Assembly: GCF_003932855.1 (NCBI RefSeq)
Contig: NZ_RQYZ01000002.1
Span: 152,795-216,794 of the forward strand
Reading direction: 5' to 3'
Length of the DNA stretch: 64,000 nt
Source of the DNA: Tessaracoccus sp. OH4464_COT-324
GTDB lineage: Bacteria; Actinomycetota; Actinomycetes; Propionibacteriales; Propionibacteriaceae
Shown here piece after piece: positions 1 through 11,104 of the stretch; positions within the stretch are counted from its first letter, which is position 1, and every line of letters starts with the position of its first letter. The position numbers and the translations under genes were made by a program. The notes under the pieces were generated by a model that was not told where the DNA came from, ran no database searches, and worked only from the letters and a program-made list of their open reading frames with translations.

Positions 1-478
1 TCTGCTCCACGGTGAGCGAACCGACAATGGAGCGCAGCGAACCCGCCAGGGTTTCCTGCGTGAACGTCTCGACCTCTTCCTGCTGCATCAGGAAGCGCTG
101 CGCCGCAGCTCGGATGGAGTCCTCGTTGCCGCCCACCTTAACGATCGCGACACCGTCGACGTTGAGCTTGATACCCTGGCCGGAAACTGCATTGCGGATC
201 GTGACCATGATGCGCCTCGAGGAAAGGTCGAGAACATGCAGGCGCTGAATGAACGGGATGACGAACACGCCGCCGCCCATGACCACCTTCTGACCCGAAA
301 GGTCAGTAGAGACCAGTCCCGTCTCGGGATTGGTCACCGCCTTACCCTTGGAACCCGTGATGATGTACGCCTCGTTGGGACGCGCCACTTTGTAGCGGCT
401 AGCAATGAGCCAGACGACCAGGACTATCAGCAGCAAAACGCCGCCAATGCCAAGAACGATTGGAGGGAATTCCGGCAC
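1..478 (-). CDS. Flotillin / SPFH-domain membrane protein (5' part, cut by window edge)
   Basis: Only the first 159 codons are in the window. A GTG start at 478 follows the ribosome-binding sequence GAAAGGAAT. Residues about 5-27 form one hydrophobic N-terminal membrane segment, followed by the opening of an SPFH (band 7) domain (for example YIITGSKGKAV and GVFVIPFIQRLHVLDLSSR). Flotillins scaffold ordered membrane microdomains and are commonly encoded beside an NfeD-like protein; here the upstream neighbour in the same direction is such a gene, 38 bases away. The C-terminal coiled-coil region is outside the window, so full length and intactness cannot be judged. Confidence 0.85.
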   Translation of the reverse strand, partial: MPEFPPIVLGIGGVLLLIVLVVWLIASRYKVARPNEAYIITGSKGKAVTNPETGLVSTDLSGQKVVMGGGVFVIPFIQRLHVLDLSSRRIMVTIRNAVSGQGIKLNVDGVAIVKVGGNEDSIRAAAQRFLMQQEEVETFTQETLAGSLRSIVGSLTVEQ

Positions 479-516
479 GCCTATTCCTTTCTGTATACTT
501 TAGCGATGAAATAATT

Positions 517-1035
517 TCAACTGTTGCTGATGACGTCAGTACGGGTCGAGGCTACCTCCACGGCGGTTGGAGAGAGAATGCTCATCACCCAAACCTCGGT
601 ACCTGCGGGCAGCTCTCGATCCGCACGGGCCGACCTTTTGTGTGACTCGCCGGCGAGAGTGATCAGGACTTCCCCATACCCACCGCTTGGGATCGCTGTG
701 ATCACCCGGGCCACTGACCCGACCAAAGCCTCCGAACGCATTGTCGTCAGCGACTCAGAGCGCTTGAGCCAGCGGGTCAGCGAGATTGCGCCCCACGCGG
801 CAATCATCCCCAGAGCCAAGCCAACAACAACCGCAACGCTCGTGCTGGGGACAAGACTGAGGGAAATGACACCACCGAACCCAAAGGCCCCGAGGAAAGC
901 AGCCATGCTGGCCAAAGAGAAGGAGTCGCCCGCCAGAAAATCCACATTGAAGGCAGCTTCGACCGCCTCACCGAAGATCAGAGTCAGTGCCGCAGCAACA
1001 AGCCCGATAACGCCAACAATTAGAAACAAAGTCAC
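517..1035 (-). CDS. NfeD-like membrane protein
   Basis: A 172-residue protein starting at GTG (1035) behind a GGAAAGGG ribosome-binding site. Hydrophobic stretches at about residues 3-21, 43-62 and 67-90 predict membrane segments, followed by a soluble C-terminal part of about 70 residues matching the small OB-fold domain of NfeD proteins. NfeD-like proteins accompany flotillins and are thought to help organise membrane microdomains. It is transcribed with the flotillin gene directly downstream, which supports the call. It lacks the serine-protease domain of long NfeD proteins, so it is the short membrane-anchored form. Confidence 0.8.
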   Translation of the reverse strand: MTLFLIVGVIGLVAAALTLIFGEAVEAAFNVDFLAGDSFSLASMAAFLGAFGFGGVISLSLVPSTSVAVVVGLALGMIAAWGAISLTRWLKRSESLTTMRSEALVGSVARVITAIPSGGYGEVLITLAGESHKRSARADRELPAGTEVWVMSILSPTAVEVASTRTDVISNS

Positions 1036-1109
1036 GTCAAAGCCCTTTCCGTCCCCTCCAGTTTATCGGGTCAGGAGGTCAAACAGAAGGGCCCCGACGC
1101 AACCACGGC

Positions 1110-2978
1110 TCACCTGCCGCCGTAGCTCTTGTCGTACTGCTCCCTGACGTTGATCGAGCCATGCCCCTCGGCCGATGGCTTGCCGTCACCTCCCAACTCG
1201 AAGCGCGTTCCGAGCCCGTCCGGCATCGCATCCCTCGTCAGGAAATATTCCTCCTGCAAGAAGGTGAGCACATCGTCAGAAGTTCGATAGGAGCGAATCA
1301 GCCCCTGGTCCGCCGAGGAACGGAGCTGTTCATAACTGGTCCCGTTGGACTGCGCAATGTAGTTGATCGTCGCGTCGCTCACACCAGCGGAGTTGGCGGT
1401 GACTGCAGGATTGCCGCTGGTCAACGCCGCAACCGACGCCAAGCGCCCGCCGAGCGAATGCCCCGCATAGATGATGTTGCTGCTGTGCGGACTCCGATCC
1501 AGCGCCTCCGCCAACTCGATCGCCATGCGAGTCTGCGGCCCGACGCCGATCCCACCAGGCAGGTTTTCCTTCATCATGTCCCGCTGCTGGGGATCGCCGA
1601 AATCGGTTCCCTCGAAGACGACGACGTACTCGGGCTTGCCGTCCGCTCCCATTCGCTTGAAGATCTTGGCGGCGAAACCGTTTTCGTCGTTGCGCAGCAT
1701 CTGCGGGGTGACCCCCAGCGAGCGAGCCTCGTCCTCGCCCACTTGTTCGTATCCGGCCCCTTCCGGATCATTCGCCATGAGCTTGATCAGTTCGCCGTCA
1801 CGCGTCTTGTGCTCGGTACCCATCATCGACTCGCCGAACGACCCGCGATCAAGTCCCTGCTCAGCGCCCGGATCCTTGCCATCCTTGATGATCGCCGCCG
1901 CCCTGGTGAAGGCCTCCCCCAGCCAGCGCACCTCGCCCAGTTGGGCCGCACCCGAGTTCGCCACCTTTTGCAACAGGGCCGCGATCTCGCGCAGGGCGCC
2001 TGCGACGGTGGTGTCCACCTTGGAGAGGAACCAGTTCAGGGCTTTCCGCGCGTCGATCGGCAGGATCCACGACAGCACCGCCACGCCGATGGCAACGAGC
2101 AGCTTCCACCACTTGCTGAAAGCCAGCTCGATCACCGCATACACCGCGCGCATCACGACGGTGATGGCGGCCCGGCGAGCCTCGCCGGTGGTTCCCGCGA
2201 TCAGGACGGAGCGCGAACCGATCAGCTCCGCCACCTTGGCCGCCGCCTGCATGCAGTCGTGCTCGAAGTCTGCGTAGACGTAGAAGGCGTCAGAGGCCGG
2301 GCCGAACCAGTTGGGCGACGTTCCCTTGGCCGCTGCCACCTGTTCCGCGTGCTGGATCAAGCCCTGCGCGACGGCGGTCATCGCCTGCTGCAACTGCTGT
2401 ACGTCGCCAGGATCGCCCGAAAGCTGGTCCAGGGGCTCATCAAAAGCGCCGAACTGCTCAGCCACGTAGCTGAACAGCTGTGCGAGGCTGATCATCAGCA
2501 CCGACTTGAAGTTAGGCTTGGTGACCAGCCATCGCAGCTGGGCGAACGCGGTATGCGGCCCGGTGGCACTCGCATCACCGCCCTGGCCAGCCCCTTGCTC
2601 CAGCACGTCGCGAGCTCGACCCCAGGAATCTCTCCTCGGCATCTGCACCGAGCCCACCTTGGGGGCGCTCGCGCCGCCGCCACCGAAGATCGAGCGCGCG
2701 ATCTGCTCGGCCGCTTCCTCCATCTCCTGGTAGGCGCGGGCGGTCAGCTGAAGGGACTGCGCCATCTGTTGGGTAGCCTGCTGCGAGCTGTCCAGGTAGG
2801 CGCGCACACCGTCGGTGGTGTACGGGAAGGCGTGCGCCCCGGCAGCCGCCAGTACCTTGCCGAAGGACTCCGGCTTAGGGCTGTTCGGTCGCTGAATCCC
2901 GCCCAACGTGGCGCTGGCTGCCGTGATCCGTTGTGCGACTCCGTTGATCTCTGACGGGCTGAAGCCGATCTCACTCAT
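1110..2978 (-). CDS. Putative type VII-secretion-like effector with C-terminal alpha/beta-hydrolase (lipase) domain
   Basis: A 622-residue multi-domain protein. Residues 1-100 are helical and contain YQEME (83-87), matching the YxxxD/E export motif of type VII substrates. A second helical stretch around residues 200-260 carries a WxG-type turn (NWFGP, 223-227). Hydrophobic residues about 273-308 could insert in a membrane. From about residue 385 there is a lipase-like domain: VVFEGTDFGD (453-462), the nucleophile elbow GHSLGG (506-511, Ser508), with Asp568/569 and His606 as candidate triad partners. The architecture resembles polymorphic toxin or phospholipase effectors. It overlaps the upstream YbaB-like gene by 4 bases (ATGA), so the two are translationally coupled. 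No secretion machinery or obvious immunity gene is nearby. Function is inferred from motifs only. Confidence 0.6.
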   Translation of the reverse strand: MSEIGFSPSEINGVAQRITAASATLGGIQRPNSPKPESFGKVLAAAGAHAFPYTTDGVRAYLDSSQQATQQMAQSLQLTARAYQEMEEAAEQIARSIFGGGGASAPKVGSVQMPRRDSWGRARDVLEQGAGQGGDASATGPHTAFAQLRWLVTKPNFKSVLMISLAQLFSYVAEQFGAFDEPLDQLSGDPGDVQQLQQAMTAVAQGLIQHAEQVAAAKGTSPNWFGPASDAFYVYADFEHDCMQAAAKVAELIGSRSVLIAGTTGEARRAAITVVMRAVYAVIELAFSKWWKLLVAIGVAVLSWILPIDARKALNWFLSKVDTTVAGALREIAALLQKVANSGAAQLGEVRWLGEAFTRAAAIIKDGKDPGAEQGLDRGSFGESMMGTEHKTRDGELIKLMANDPEGAGYEQVGEDEARSLGVTPQMLRNDENGFAAKIFKRMGADGKPEYVVVFEGTDFGDPQQRDMMKENLPGGIGVGPQTRMAIELAEALDRSPHSSNIIYAGHSLGGRLASVAALTSGNPAVTANSAGVSDATINYIAQSNGTSYEQLRSSADQGLIRSYRTSDDVLTFLQEEYFLTRDAMPDGLGTRFELGGDGKPSAEGHGSINVREQYDKSYGGR

Positions 2979-3613
2979 CGGAGGCCCTCTGCTCTCTCTA
3001 GTTCGGTGACTTGCTGCGCCAGATCTGCTTTTGCCCGTGCCACGGCCTCGGCGAGACTGGCGTTGATGACTTCCACCGGCTCGTGGACCAACGCGGTGGG
3101 AACGAAAACCGACAGCAGCCGTTCATCGGCGTCGAGAGCCACCCGGACCTCGCTGTCACTCAGCCCAATCCCCTCCAATCGGGCCAGCTGCTTTGCCGTG
3201 TCCTCGCTGGGCGGGCGCAGCCGCGCGACGGCGTCGGCGAACTGCTGCATCGCGACCTCCGGCGACGCGTTCATGTCGACGCCCGGCGGTAGCGGCTGGG
3301 AGGCGAAAGAGCCCAGGTGCTGCGGATCGAAGGGCAGCTCCGCCACCTCATATTCTGAGGATCCGCCGTCAACCGCAGCGTCGAACAGATGCTGGAACGT
3401 CACGCCCCAGTCGTGCACAGGCGTCAAGGTACGTTCCTCAACCCGGAGGGCCAGCAGACCCCCAACCGGAGAAACGTCAACGCTCAGGCCGTCGCGGCGA
3501 GCACGGCGGGCGGGATCCAGACGGGCGGCAGCGCGCTCTTCCAACGCTCGCGCCTGCTCAAGCAGCTTGGCAACTGCGGGGTGAAGGGGTTCAGGAGAAG
3601 TTGTCACGAGCAC
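2975..3613 (-). CDS. YbaB/EbfC-like small protein coupled to the lipase gene
   Basis: A 212-residue soluble protein, first in a two-gene unit whose second gene starts inside its stop codon. It has an N-terminal helical segment rich in Ala, Arg and Glu (about 14-45), a central region, and a C-terminal helix (about 178-210) preceded by LSVFVPTALVHEPVEVINASL. This resembles YbaB-type proteins, which in actinomycetes also occur beside WXG100 and ESX-type genes. A partner or chaperone role for the lipase is inferred from coupling, not shown. The start may be GTG at 3613 or GTG at 3607; AGGG lies upstream of the latter. Confidence 0.5.
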   Translation of the reverse strand: MLVTTSPEPLHPAVAKLLEQARALEERAAARLDPARRARRDGLSVDVSPVGGLLALRVEERTLTPVHDWGVTFQHLFDAAVDGGSSEYEVAELPFDPQHLGSFASQPLPPGVDMNASPEVAMQQFADAVARLRPPSEDTAKQLARLEGIGLSDSEVRVALDADERLLSVFVPTALVHEPVEVINASLAEAVARAKADLAQQVTELERAEGLR

Positions 3614-3649
3614 ACCCTATTTCGTCTCGGGGTCATTGGCTGGCAAAAA

Positions 3650-3681
3650 GGGTCGGAAAAACCCGCGAGTTTCTCCGACCC
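3650..3681 (-). terminator. Rho-independent terminator of ilvBNC
   Basis: GGGTCGGA at 3650-3657 pairs perfectly with TCCGACCC at 3674-3681. Read on the minus strand the hairpin is followed by CCC and then TTTTT, and it begins 16 bases after the ilvC stop codon, as expected for the end of the operon. Confidence 0.8.
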
Positions 3682-3696
3682 CCCAGTGGATGCTGA

Positions 3697-5238
<1,542 letters not shown>

Positions 5239-5242
<4 letters not shown>

Positions 5243-6981
5243 AGCACTTCCTCTTCCCACTCCGGCGCCATGTCACGCGCCACCTTGATCTCATCGTTGC
5301 TGACTCCTGCGGGCACCATCGGCCACACCATGGCATCCTTGTGCACCACGAACTCCACGACCACTGGGCGGTCGTTGATCTGCATCGCTTTCGAGAGCAC
5401 GTCTTCCATCTCCTCTTCGTTCGTCGCCCGGAAAGCAACGCAGCCCATGGCCTCGGCGAGCAGCGGTATGTTGGGCCAGGATTCCGAGGAGAGGCTGGTG
5501 TTGGAATAACGGCCTCCGTAGAAGAGGCTCTGCCACTGACGGACCATGCCCAGGACGTTATTGTTGATCACCGCGATCTTCACCGGGATGTTTTCCACCG
5601 CGCAGGTGACCAGCTCCTGATTGGTCATCTGGAAGCAGCCGTCGCCGTCGATGCCCCACACCATGCGCTCCGGGCTCGCAACTTTGGCCCCCATCGCGGC
5701 CGGGACGCAGTAGCCCATGGTTCCCGCGCCACCCGAGGTCAGGAACGAGTTCGGGGTGTTGTGCGGCAGGAAGTGCGTGGACCACATCTGGTGCTGTCCC
5801 ACCCCAGTGACGAAGATCGTGTCCGACGGGGCCAACTGCCCGATGCGCTGGATCACCTCTTGCGGGCTGAGTTTTCCGTCCGGCGCCTCATCCCAGTATA
5901 GGCCGTAACGCTCGTTCATCGCCTGGAGCAGATCAACCCAGGCCGAGGTGTCCGGCTGCTGATGCTTTTTCATGGCCTCTACCAAGCCCTGGAGAGTCAG
6001 CCGGACGTCGCCGACGATCGGCACGTCAACCGCGACGTTCTTACCCACCTCCGCAGGGTCGATGTCGCAATGGATCACCTTTGCCTGGGTGGCGAAGCTG
6101 CTCAACAGCCCGGTGACCCGATCGTCGAATCGGGTTCCCAACGCGATCAGCAGATCCGCCTTCTGCAAGGCGCCGACCGCCGCGACGGTGCCGTGCATTC
6201 CGGGCATCCCCATGTGCAGTTCGTGGCTGTCGGGGAAGGCGCCCCTAGCCATGAGCGTGGTGACGACGGGGATGCGGCTGAGCTCAGCCAACTCTGCCAA
6301 CTCCTTGTGCGCCCGCGCCGCAGTAACCCCGCCGCCGACGTACAACACCGGCTTGCGCGAGTCCGCGATCAGCTGTGCGGCAGCACGAATCTGACGCACG
6401 TGCGGCTCGATCGTCGGGCGGTATCCGGGCAGCTCTAGCTCCTCAGGCCAGTTGAAAGGTGCCTTGCCGGCAAGCGCGTCCTTCGCGATGTCGACGAGGA
6501 CCGGGCCCTTGCGTCCGGTGCCCGCGATGTGGAATGCCTCTTTGATGGCGAGCGGGATGTCTCGGGTGTCCTTGATCAGGAAACTGTGCTTGGTGATGGG
6601 CATCGTGATACCACGGATGTCGGCCTCCTGGAACGCGTCCGTGCCGATCGCCGTGGAGTTCACCTGGCCCGTGATCGCCACGATGGGCGTAGAATCCATG
6701 TAGGCGTTGGCTATCGGGGTGACGAGGTTGGTGGCTCCCGGGCCGGAGGTGGCGATACAAACGCCCACTTTTCCGGTGATCAGCGCATACCCCTCTGCAG
6801 CGTGTCCGGCGCCCTGCTCGTGGCGACAGAGAATGTGCCTGATCGGCGAGTCGAACAGCGGATCGTAGGCGGGGAGGATCGCGCCACCAGGAATACCGAA
6901 AGCTACCTCGACGCCGACGCGCTCCAGCGACTCGACAAGGGCTTCGGCGCCCGTGAGAAGCTCACCGTCCTGCTTGGCCAT
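5239..6981 (-). CDS. ilvB: Acetolactate synthase, catalytic (large) subunit
   Basis: A 580-residue thiamine diphosphate enzyme that condenses pyruvate with pyruvate or 2-oxobutyrate, the first common step of branched-chain amino acid synthesis. The N-terminal pyrimidine-binding domain has [13 protein letters not shown] and the catalytic glutamate in [15 protein letters not shown]. The central FAD/Rossmann-like domain and the C-terminal [15 protein letters not shown] diphosphate-binding motif are intact. The ATG at 6981 follows GGAAGGGAAT. It is first in ilvBNC and lies about 30 bases after a terminator-like hairpin and leader peptide, so expression is probably attenuated by branched-chain amino acid supply. 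Confidence 0.97.
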
Positions 6982-7011
6982 AGCATTCCCTTCCGGTTGG
7001 GCCACCTCAAT

Positions 7012-7044
7012 AAAAAACCCCCGAGGCCTGTAGGCACACGAGGG
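7012..7044 (-). terminator. Attenuator terminator in the ilvB leader
   Basis: On the minus strand CCCTCGTGTGCC (7044-7033) folds onto GGCCTCGGGGG (7028-7018) with a TACA loop. There are about eleven pairs, with one mismatch, one bulged base and one G-T wobble. Six T residues follow (7017-7012). It sits between the leader peptide and ilvB, so it is placed to stop transcription before the structural genes. Confidence 0.7.
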
Positions 7045-7045
7045 A

Positions 7046-7073
7046 GCGCTTCGATCGATGCTGAGCGAAGCGC
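7046..7073 (-). promoter_or_regulatory. Upstream hairpin of the ilvB attenuator (pause or switch stem)
   Basis: GCGCTTCG (7073-7066 on the minus strand) pairs perfectly with CGAAGCGC (7053-7046) across a 12-base loop. It begins three bases after the leader-peptide stop codon and ends one base before the terminator stem. A ribosome stalled at the leader codons would reach into it. How it competes with the terminator is not evident by eye. Confidence 0.55.
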
Positions 7074-7075
7074 TG

Positions 7076-7105
7076 TCAAAGAATTACGAGGTGGCGGTTA
7101 AACAC
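7076..7105 (-). CDS. ilvB leader peptide ([10 protein letters not shown])
   Basis: A ten-codon frame GTG TTT AAC CGC CAC CTC GTA ATT CTT TGA. The last four sense codons are Leu-Val-Ile-Leu, the three amino acids whose synthesis ilvBNC serves, immediately before the stop, as in classical attenuation leader peptides. Its GTG coincides with the expected transcription start of the promoter just upstream, so the peptide is probably translated from a leaderless transcript. Confidence 0.7.
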   Translation of the reverse strand: MFNRHLVIL

Positions 7106-7111
7106 ACCCCA

Positions 7112-7140
7112 ACCCTTTCGCACGGGGGCAGAGGTGTCAA
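7112..7140 (-). promoter_or_regulatory. Promoter of ilvBNC
   Basis: A perfect -35 hexamer TTGACA (7140-7135 on the minus strand) is followed after exactly 17 bases by AAGGGT (7117-7112), a weak -10 element. Six bases further is the GTG of the leader peptide. The spacing is ideal for a housekeeping sigma factor; the -10 match is poor. Confidence 0.6.
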
Positions 7141-7162
7141 CCCCCGTTCACATTGTGGACGC

Positions 7163-7555
7163 TCAGTCGACGATTCTCTTCCAGGTCAGTTCCACGCCCT
7201 CAGCAACGCGGCCCCGGAGCAGGCCCAGCCCCGGGCTGGACGCGTAACGAGGAACGACGTGCACGTGCGTGTGAAACACCTCCTGACCGGCATCGGCTCC
7301 AGCGTTGCTCACCACGTTCACCGCGGTGGCGCCAAGCCTCTCCTTCAGCAGCCGACCGACGCGAGCGATTGCGGGCGCGATCTCTCCCAACACCCGGTCG
7401 TCGTCGAGCACGTCAACGCTGTGCCGTTTGGGCACGACGAGCGCATGCCCCACTTGCCACGGAGCGATATCGAGGAAGGCGAAGGCGGCGGGGTCCTCGT
7501 AGACGCGATACGACGGAACCGACCCCGCAATAATCCGGCAAAACAGGCACTCCAT
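7163..7555 (-). CDS. HIT-family (histidine triad) nucleotide hydrolase
   Basis: A 130-residue protein of normal HIT length. The start MECLFCRIIAGSVPSYRVYED matches the family, with a short Cys pair, and the active-site triad is HTHVHVVPR near residue 95-103. HIT proteins hydrolyse AMP linked to lysine, phosphate or adenylated metabolites. It begins 14 bases after hisF and probably shares its transcript. The exact physiological substrate cannot be told from sequence. Confidence 0.92.
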   Translation of the reverse strand: MECLFCRIIAGSVPSYRVYEDPAAFAFLDIAPWQVGHALVVPKRHSVDVLDDDRVLGEIAPAIARVGRLLKERLGATAVNVVSNAGADAGQEVFHTHVHVVPRYASSPGLGLLRGRVAEGVELTWKRIVD

Positions 7556-7569
7556 GCCAGCACATTAGT

Positions 7570-8331
7570 TCAGCGGACGGTGATTCCGCTCGCCCTGAGT
7601 CCGTCTTTCACCTCGTGGATGGTGAACTTGCCGTAGTGGAAGACGCTGGCGGCGAGCAACGCATCGGCACCCGCCGCCGCAGCGTCAACGAAATGCTGGA
7701 CCTTCCCGGCCCCACCCGAGGCAATCAAGGGCAACGGAGTGACCGCCCGAACCGCGCGAATCAGCTCAAGGTCGAAACCCGACGTGGTGCCGTCGGCGTC
7801 CATCGAGTTCAGCAGGATCTCCCCAACGCCCCGCCGGGTTGCCTCGCGCACCCACGCCAGTGCGTCCAACCCGGCGGAGCGCCGACCGCCGTGGGTGGTG
7901 ACCCCGAACCCGGAGGGCATGGCCTCGTCTCGCCGAGCATCCACCGAGAGCACCAGCACCTGTCGGCCGAACCGGCCGCGAATCTCGTCGATCACGCCGG
8001 GGCGCTCAATCGCGCCGGTGTTGATACCCGCCTTGTCCGCACCCGCGCGCAGCAGCAGGTTCACATCCTCGACGCTGCGTACTCCCCCGCCCACAGTGAG
8101 CGGAATGAAGACCTGCTCCGCGCAGCGCGAAACCATGTCGCGAGTGGTCTCGCGCTCCTGCGCCGAGGCAGATATGTCCAGAAAAACGAGCTCATCTGCA
8201 CCCTCCGCTGAGTACTTTGCCGCCAGCTCGACCGGGTCCCCGGCGTCGCGCAGGTTCTCGAAGTTGACGCCCTTCACCACTCGACCGTCGTCGACGTCCA
8301 GGCACGGAATCACACGCACAGCAACGCTCAT
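7570..8331 (-). CDS. hisF: Imidazole glycerol phosphate synthase, cyclase subunit
   Basis: A 253-residue TIM-barrel enzyme that closes the imidazole ring using ammonia from HisH. It begins [21 protein letters not shown], with the catalytic Asp in CLDVD and the second catalytic Asp in [13 protein letters not shown], plus phosphate-binding GGGVRS and ASGGAGK. The ATG at 8331 is used because TTGGGAGGT precedes it and homology starts there. No other his gene is in the window; only the HIT gene follows. Confidence 0.96.
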   Translation of the reverse strand: MSVAVRVIPCLDVDDGRVVKGVNFENLRDAGDPVELAAKYSAEGADELVFLDISASAQERETTRDMVSRCAEQVFIPLTVGGGVRSVEDVNLLLRAGADKAGINTGAIERPGVIDEIRGRFGRQVLVLSVDARRDEAMPSGFGVTTHGGRRSAGLDALAWVREATRRGVGEILLNSMDADGTTSGFDLELIRAVRAVTPLPLIASGGAGKVQHFVDAAAAGADALLAASVFHYGKFTIHEVKDGLRASGITVR

Positions 8332-8377
8332 ACCTCCCAAGTTAGCGCCGAGTGCCGCCAACTCGCAGGTCGGTCCG

Positions 8378-11104
8378 TCATTCCTCTGCCATGTCGGCCG
8401 CCACAACACCGCGGCGCAGCGAGTCGACAAGCGTTCGGCAGGTGCGCCTCAGGTCGCCCGGCCCTGCGGCCTGCCCGACCTGGCTGGCTAGGTCAATCAC
8501 CTGGCGAACCCAACGCACGAAGTCACCCGGAGCGAGCGGGGCGTGGCGCAGCGTCTTCTCCAGATCCTGCCCGCTGGCCCAGCGCCAAATGCCCTCAGCG
8601 AACCCGATGTCCAGGTCGCGCCCGCGATCCCGGGCGTGGCGGCGTTCGACGACGCCGACTTCCCGCCACACCGTGCGCAGTTCCGATTGGGCCCGTTCAC
8701 TTGCCCGATCCGGCATCCGAGGCAGCGCGCCTCTCAGCGGACGGGATTCGTACACCAGGGAACTCAACACGGCGCCCAGTTGTGGCGCATCCAACCCGAG
8801 GAAAACCCCCCGACGGATGGCCTCGGCCGCCACCAGGTCGAGCTCGTTGTAGATGCGTCGCAACTTGTTGCCTGCTTCAGTGAGTTCCTCCCCTGCGAGG
8901 TAACCCAGTTCCTCAAGCACTGCGCAAACCCGGTCGAACTGGACGCCCAGCGAGTTGGCCCGGCCCAGGGCAGAGGCCTGGGACGCGCGCGCCTCTCGTT
9001 CCAGGCGAAGCACCCGCGCTGCGGCCACCGCATGCACTTCCCTCTCCTCGCAGGCATGGCAATCGTGGGAGCGAATCTCCTGACGCAGTTGCGCGATTCG
9101 CTCCGCGTGGCTGACGTCCGTGGGAACGTCGGCGATCTGCGGCTCGTCCAGCGTGTCAATTTTCGCTGCGAGCGCCGCGATCAGCGAACGCCGATCGGAA
9201 CGTTCTCGAAGTCGAAACTGCCGAGGCACTCGAATGCGTCCTCCAACAGCAACCGGTACACCGAAATCCTCGGGCTCCAGCTTCGCGACGCTGTGGTCAA
9301 CGGCCAGCGTCTGCACCCACGGCTGCGCGTCCTTTGCCTGCCTGCGCCCGGTGCGCAGCACCACGCACCAACCTGTGCGCGGCACCCAGATAACATCGCC
9401 CATCATCAGACTGGCGAGAGAATCGGCGGTGCTGGCTAGGCGCTCCGCGCGGCGATGTTTCGCGGACGTGGATTCGAGTTGGGACAGTTCCTCTCGCAGT
9501 CGAGCGTAGCCCATGAAGTCACCCAAGTGGCAGCTGATCTGCCCCATCAGCTCCTGAACGTCGCGCCGCACCCGCTGCTCCTTGCGGGTGGCTTGCACGA
9601 CGGTCTTGTCTGAGAGGTACTGCGAGAAGGACTGATCCAGCAGGTCGCGGGCCCGGACTCGGCCCATCGTCGCGATCAGGTTCACGGCCATGTTGTACGT
9701 GGGGGCGAAGCTCGACTTCAGGGGGTACGTCCGTCGCGAGGCGAGGCCCGCGACGGCACGCGGGTCCATGCCCGGTTGCCACAGCACCACCGCGTGACCC
9801 TCGACATCGATGCCGCGGCGCCCGGCCCGGCCGGTCAGCTGGGTGTATTCCCCCGCCGTTATGTCGACGTGTGCCTCGCCGTTGTATTTCGACAGCTTCT
9901 CCAGGGCCACCGTTCTGGCCGGCATGTTGATGCCAAGAGCGAGCGTCTCGGTGGCGAAGACCACTTTCAGCGCTCCTGTGCGGAAGCCTTCCTCCACGAT
10001 CGCCTTGAACGCCGGGATCTGGCCGGCGTGATGCGCTGCCACCCCGTTGACCAGTGCCAGCCGGAAATCCTCGTAGCCCAAAGCTTCGAGATCGTTCGGC
10101 TCGAGAGCTGCGGCGTGCTGATCGGCGATCGAGCCCAACAGGCGTGCCTCCTGAGGGCTGGTGAGCACGATGCCTGAACCCAGCACCTGCTCCACCGCCG
10201 CATCGCAGCCTGCTCGGGAGAAGATGAAGTAGATGGCGGGCAGCAACTGCGCCTGCCGCAGGGTGCGGGCCACGTCGGATCGGCTGGTGCGGTACTTGGC
10301 GAACCGGGGGTGGGTGTCGCCACCGTACTGGCTACCCCCAGACTTACCGCGGCCGCTTCGGCCGCGCGGACGGCGCGCATCGTCGCGTACCCGCATCGAC
10401 TCGCTGCGCGCCACGCGCAGCAACTCCCGGTTCACCTTTGCGGCCCGATTCGTGGGCGAATCCAGCGCAGTGGGCGCCACGCCCTCGAACAGGTCCACGA
10501 GCCTACGACCAACCAGCACGTGCTGGTACAAGGGCACGGGCCTGCGTTCGCTGACGACGGTCACCACGCTTCCACGCACCTCGTCGAGCCAGGCCCCGAA
10601 GTCCTCGACGTTGCTCACGGTGGCGGAGAGCGCAACGATCTGTACCGACTCCGCGAGCCCCAAGATCACTTCTTCCCAGACCGCGCCTCGGAAGCGATCC
10701 GCCAGATAGTGCACCTCGTCCAACACCACATAGCCGAGATGGTTGAGCGTGGGTGAGGCTGCGTAGATCATGTTGCGCAGCACTTCCGTGGTCATCACGA
10801 CGATCTGCGCCTCGGAGTTGATCGACTGGTCTCCAGTCAGCAGCCCAACCCGATCCGGCCCGTAGCGCTCCACGAGGTCATGGTACTTCTGGTTGGAGAG
10901 GGCCTTGATCGGGGTGGTGTAGAAGCATTTGCGCGAGTTGGCTACCGCAAGGAAGACGCCGAACTCGCCCACGACGGTCTTACCGGCGCCCGTGGGCGCG
11001 GCGACCAGAACGCCCGATCCCTCCAGAAGCGCTCGGCAGCCATCCAGCTGGTAGTCATCCAATGGAAACGAATACCCGCTGGCGAACTCAGTGAGCAGAC
11101 TCAT
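8378..11104 (-). CDS. helY: Ski2-like superfamily 2 helicase, HelY type
   Basis: A 908-residue helicase related to archaeal/eukaryotic Ski2/Mtr4 enzymes and to mycobacterial HelY. Motif I is APTGAGKT (36-43), the Walker B box DEVHYL is at 129-134, motif III SATVSN follows, and motif VI reads [10 protein letters not shown]. The C-terminal half has the helical region usual for this group. Probably an ATP-dependent RNA helicase; the substrate is unknown. Its ATG overlaps the lipid kinase stop (ATGA). In actinomycetes helY typically follows tatA/tatC and pafBC, as it does here. Confidence 0.9.
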   Translation of the reverse strand: MSLLTEFASGYSFPLDDYQLDGCRALLEGSGVLVAAPTGAGKTVVGEFGVFLAVANSRKCFYTTPIKALSNQKYHDLVERYGPDRVGLLTGDQSINSEAQIVVMTTEVLRNMIYAASPTLNHLGYVVLDEVHYLADRFRGAVWEEVILGLAESVQIVALSATVSNVEDFGAWLDEVRGSVVTVVSERRPVPLYQHVLVGRRLVDLFEGVAPTALDSPTNRAAKVNRELLRVARSESMRVRDDARRPRGRSGRGKSGGSQYGGDTHPRFAKYRTSRSDVARTLRQAQLLPAIYFIFSRAGCDAAVEQVLGSGIVLTSPQEARLLGSIADQHAAALEPNDLEALGYEDFRLALVNGVAAHHAGQIPAFKAIVEEGFRTGALKVVFATETLALGINMPARTVALEKLSKYNGEAHVDITAGEYTQLTGRAGRRGIDVEGHAVVLWQPGMDPRAVAGLASRRTYPLKSSFAPTYNMAVNLIATMGRVRARDLLDQSFSQYLSDKTVVQATRKEQRVRRDVQELMGQISCHLGDFMGYARLREELSQLESTSAKHRRAERLASTADSLASLMMGDVIWVPRTGWCVVLRTGRRQAKDAQPWVQTLAVDHSVAKLEPEDFGVPVAVGGRIRVPRQFRLRERSDRRSLIAALAAKIDTLDEPQIADVPTDVSHAERIAQLRQEIRSHDCHACEEREVHAVAAARVLRLEREARASQASALGRANSLGVQFDRVCAVLEELGYLAGEELTEAGNKLRRIYNELDLVAAEAIRRGVFLGLDAPQLGAVLSSLVYESRPLRGALPRMPDRASERAQSELRTVWREVGVVERRHARDRGRDLDIGFAEGIWRWASGQDLEKTLRHAPLAPGDFVRWVRQVIDLASQVGQAAGPGDLRRTCRTLVDSLRRGVVAADMAEE

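Noticed and set aside
1161..2954. Long plus-strand open frame (597 codons) opposite the lipase gene
   Set aside because: No recognisable domains, very His/Arg-rich, and exactly opposite a frame with clear motifs; a normal mirror effect in high-GC DNA.
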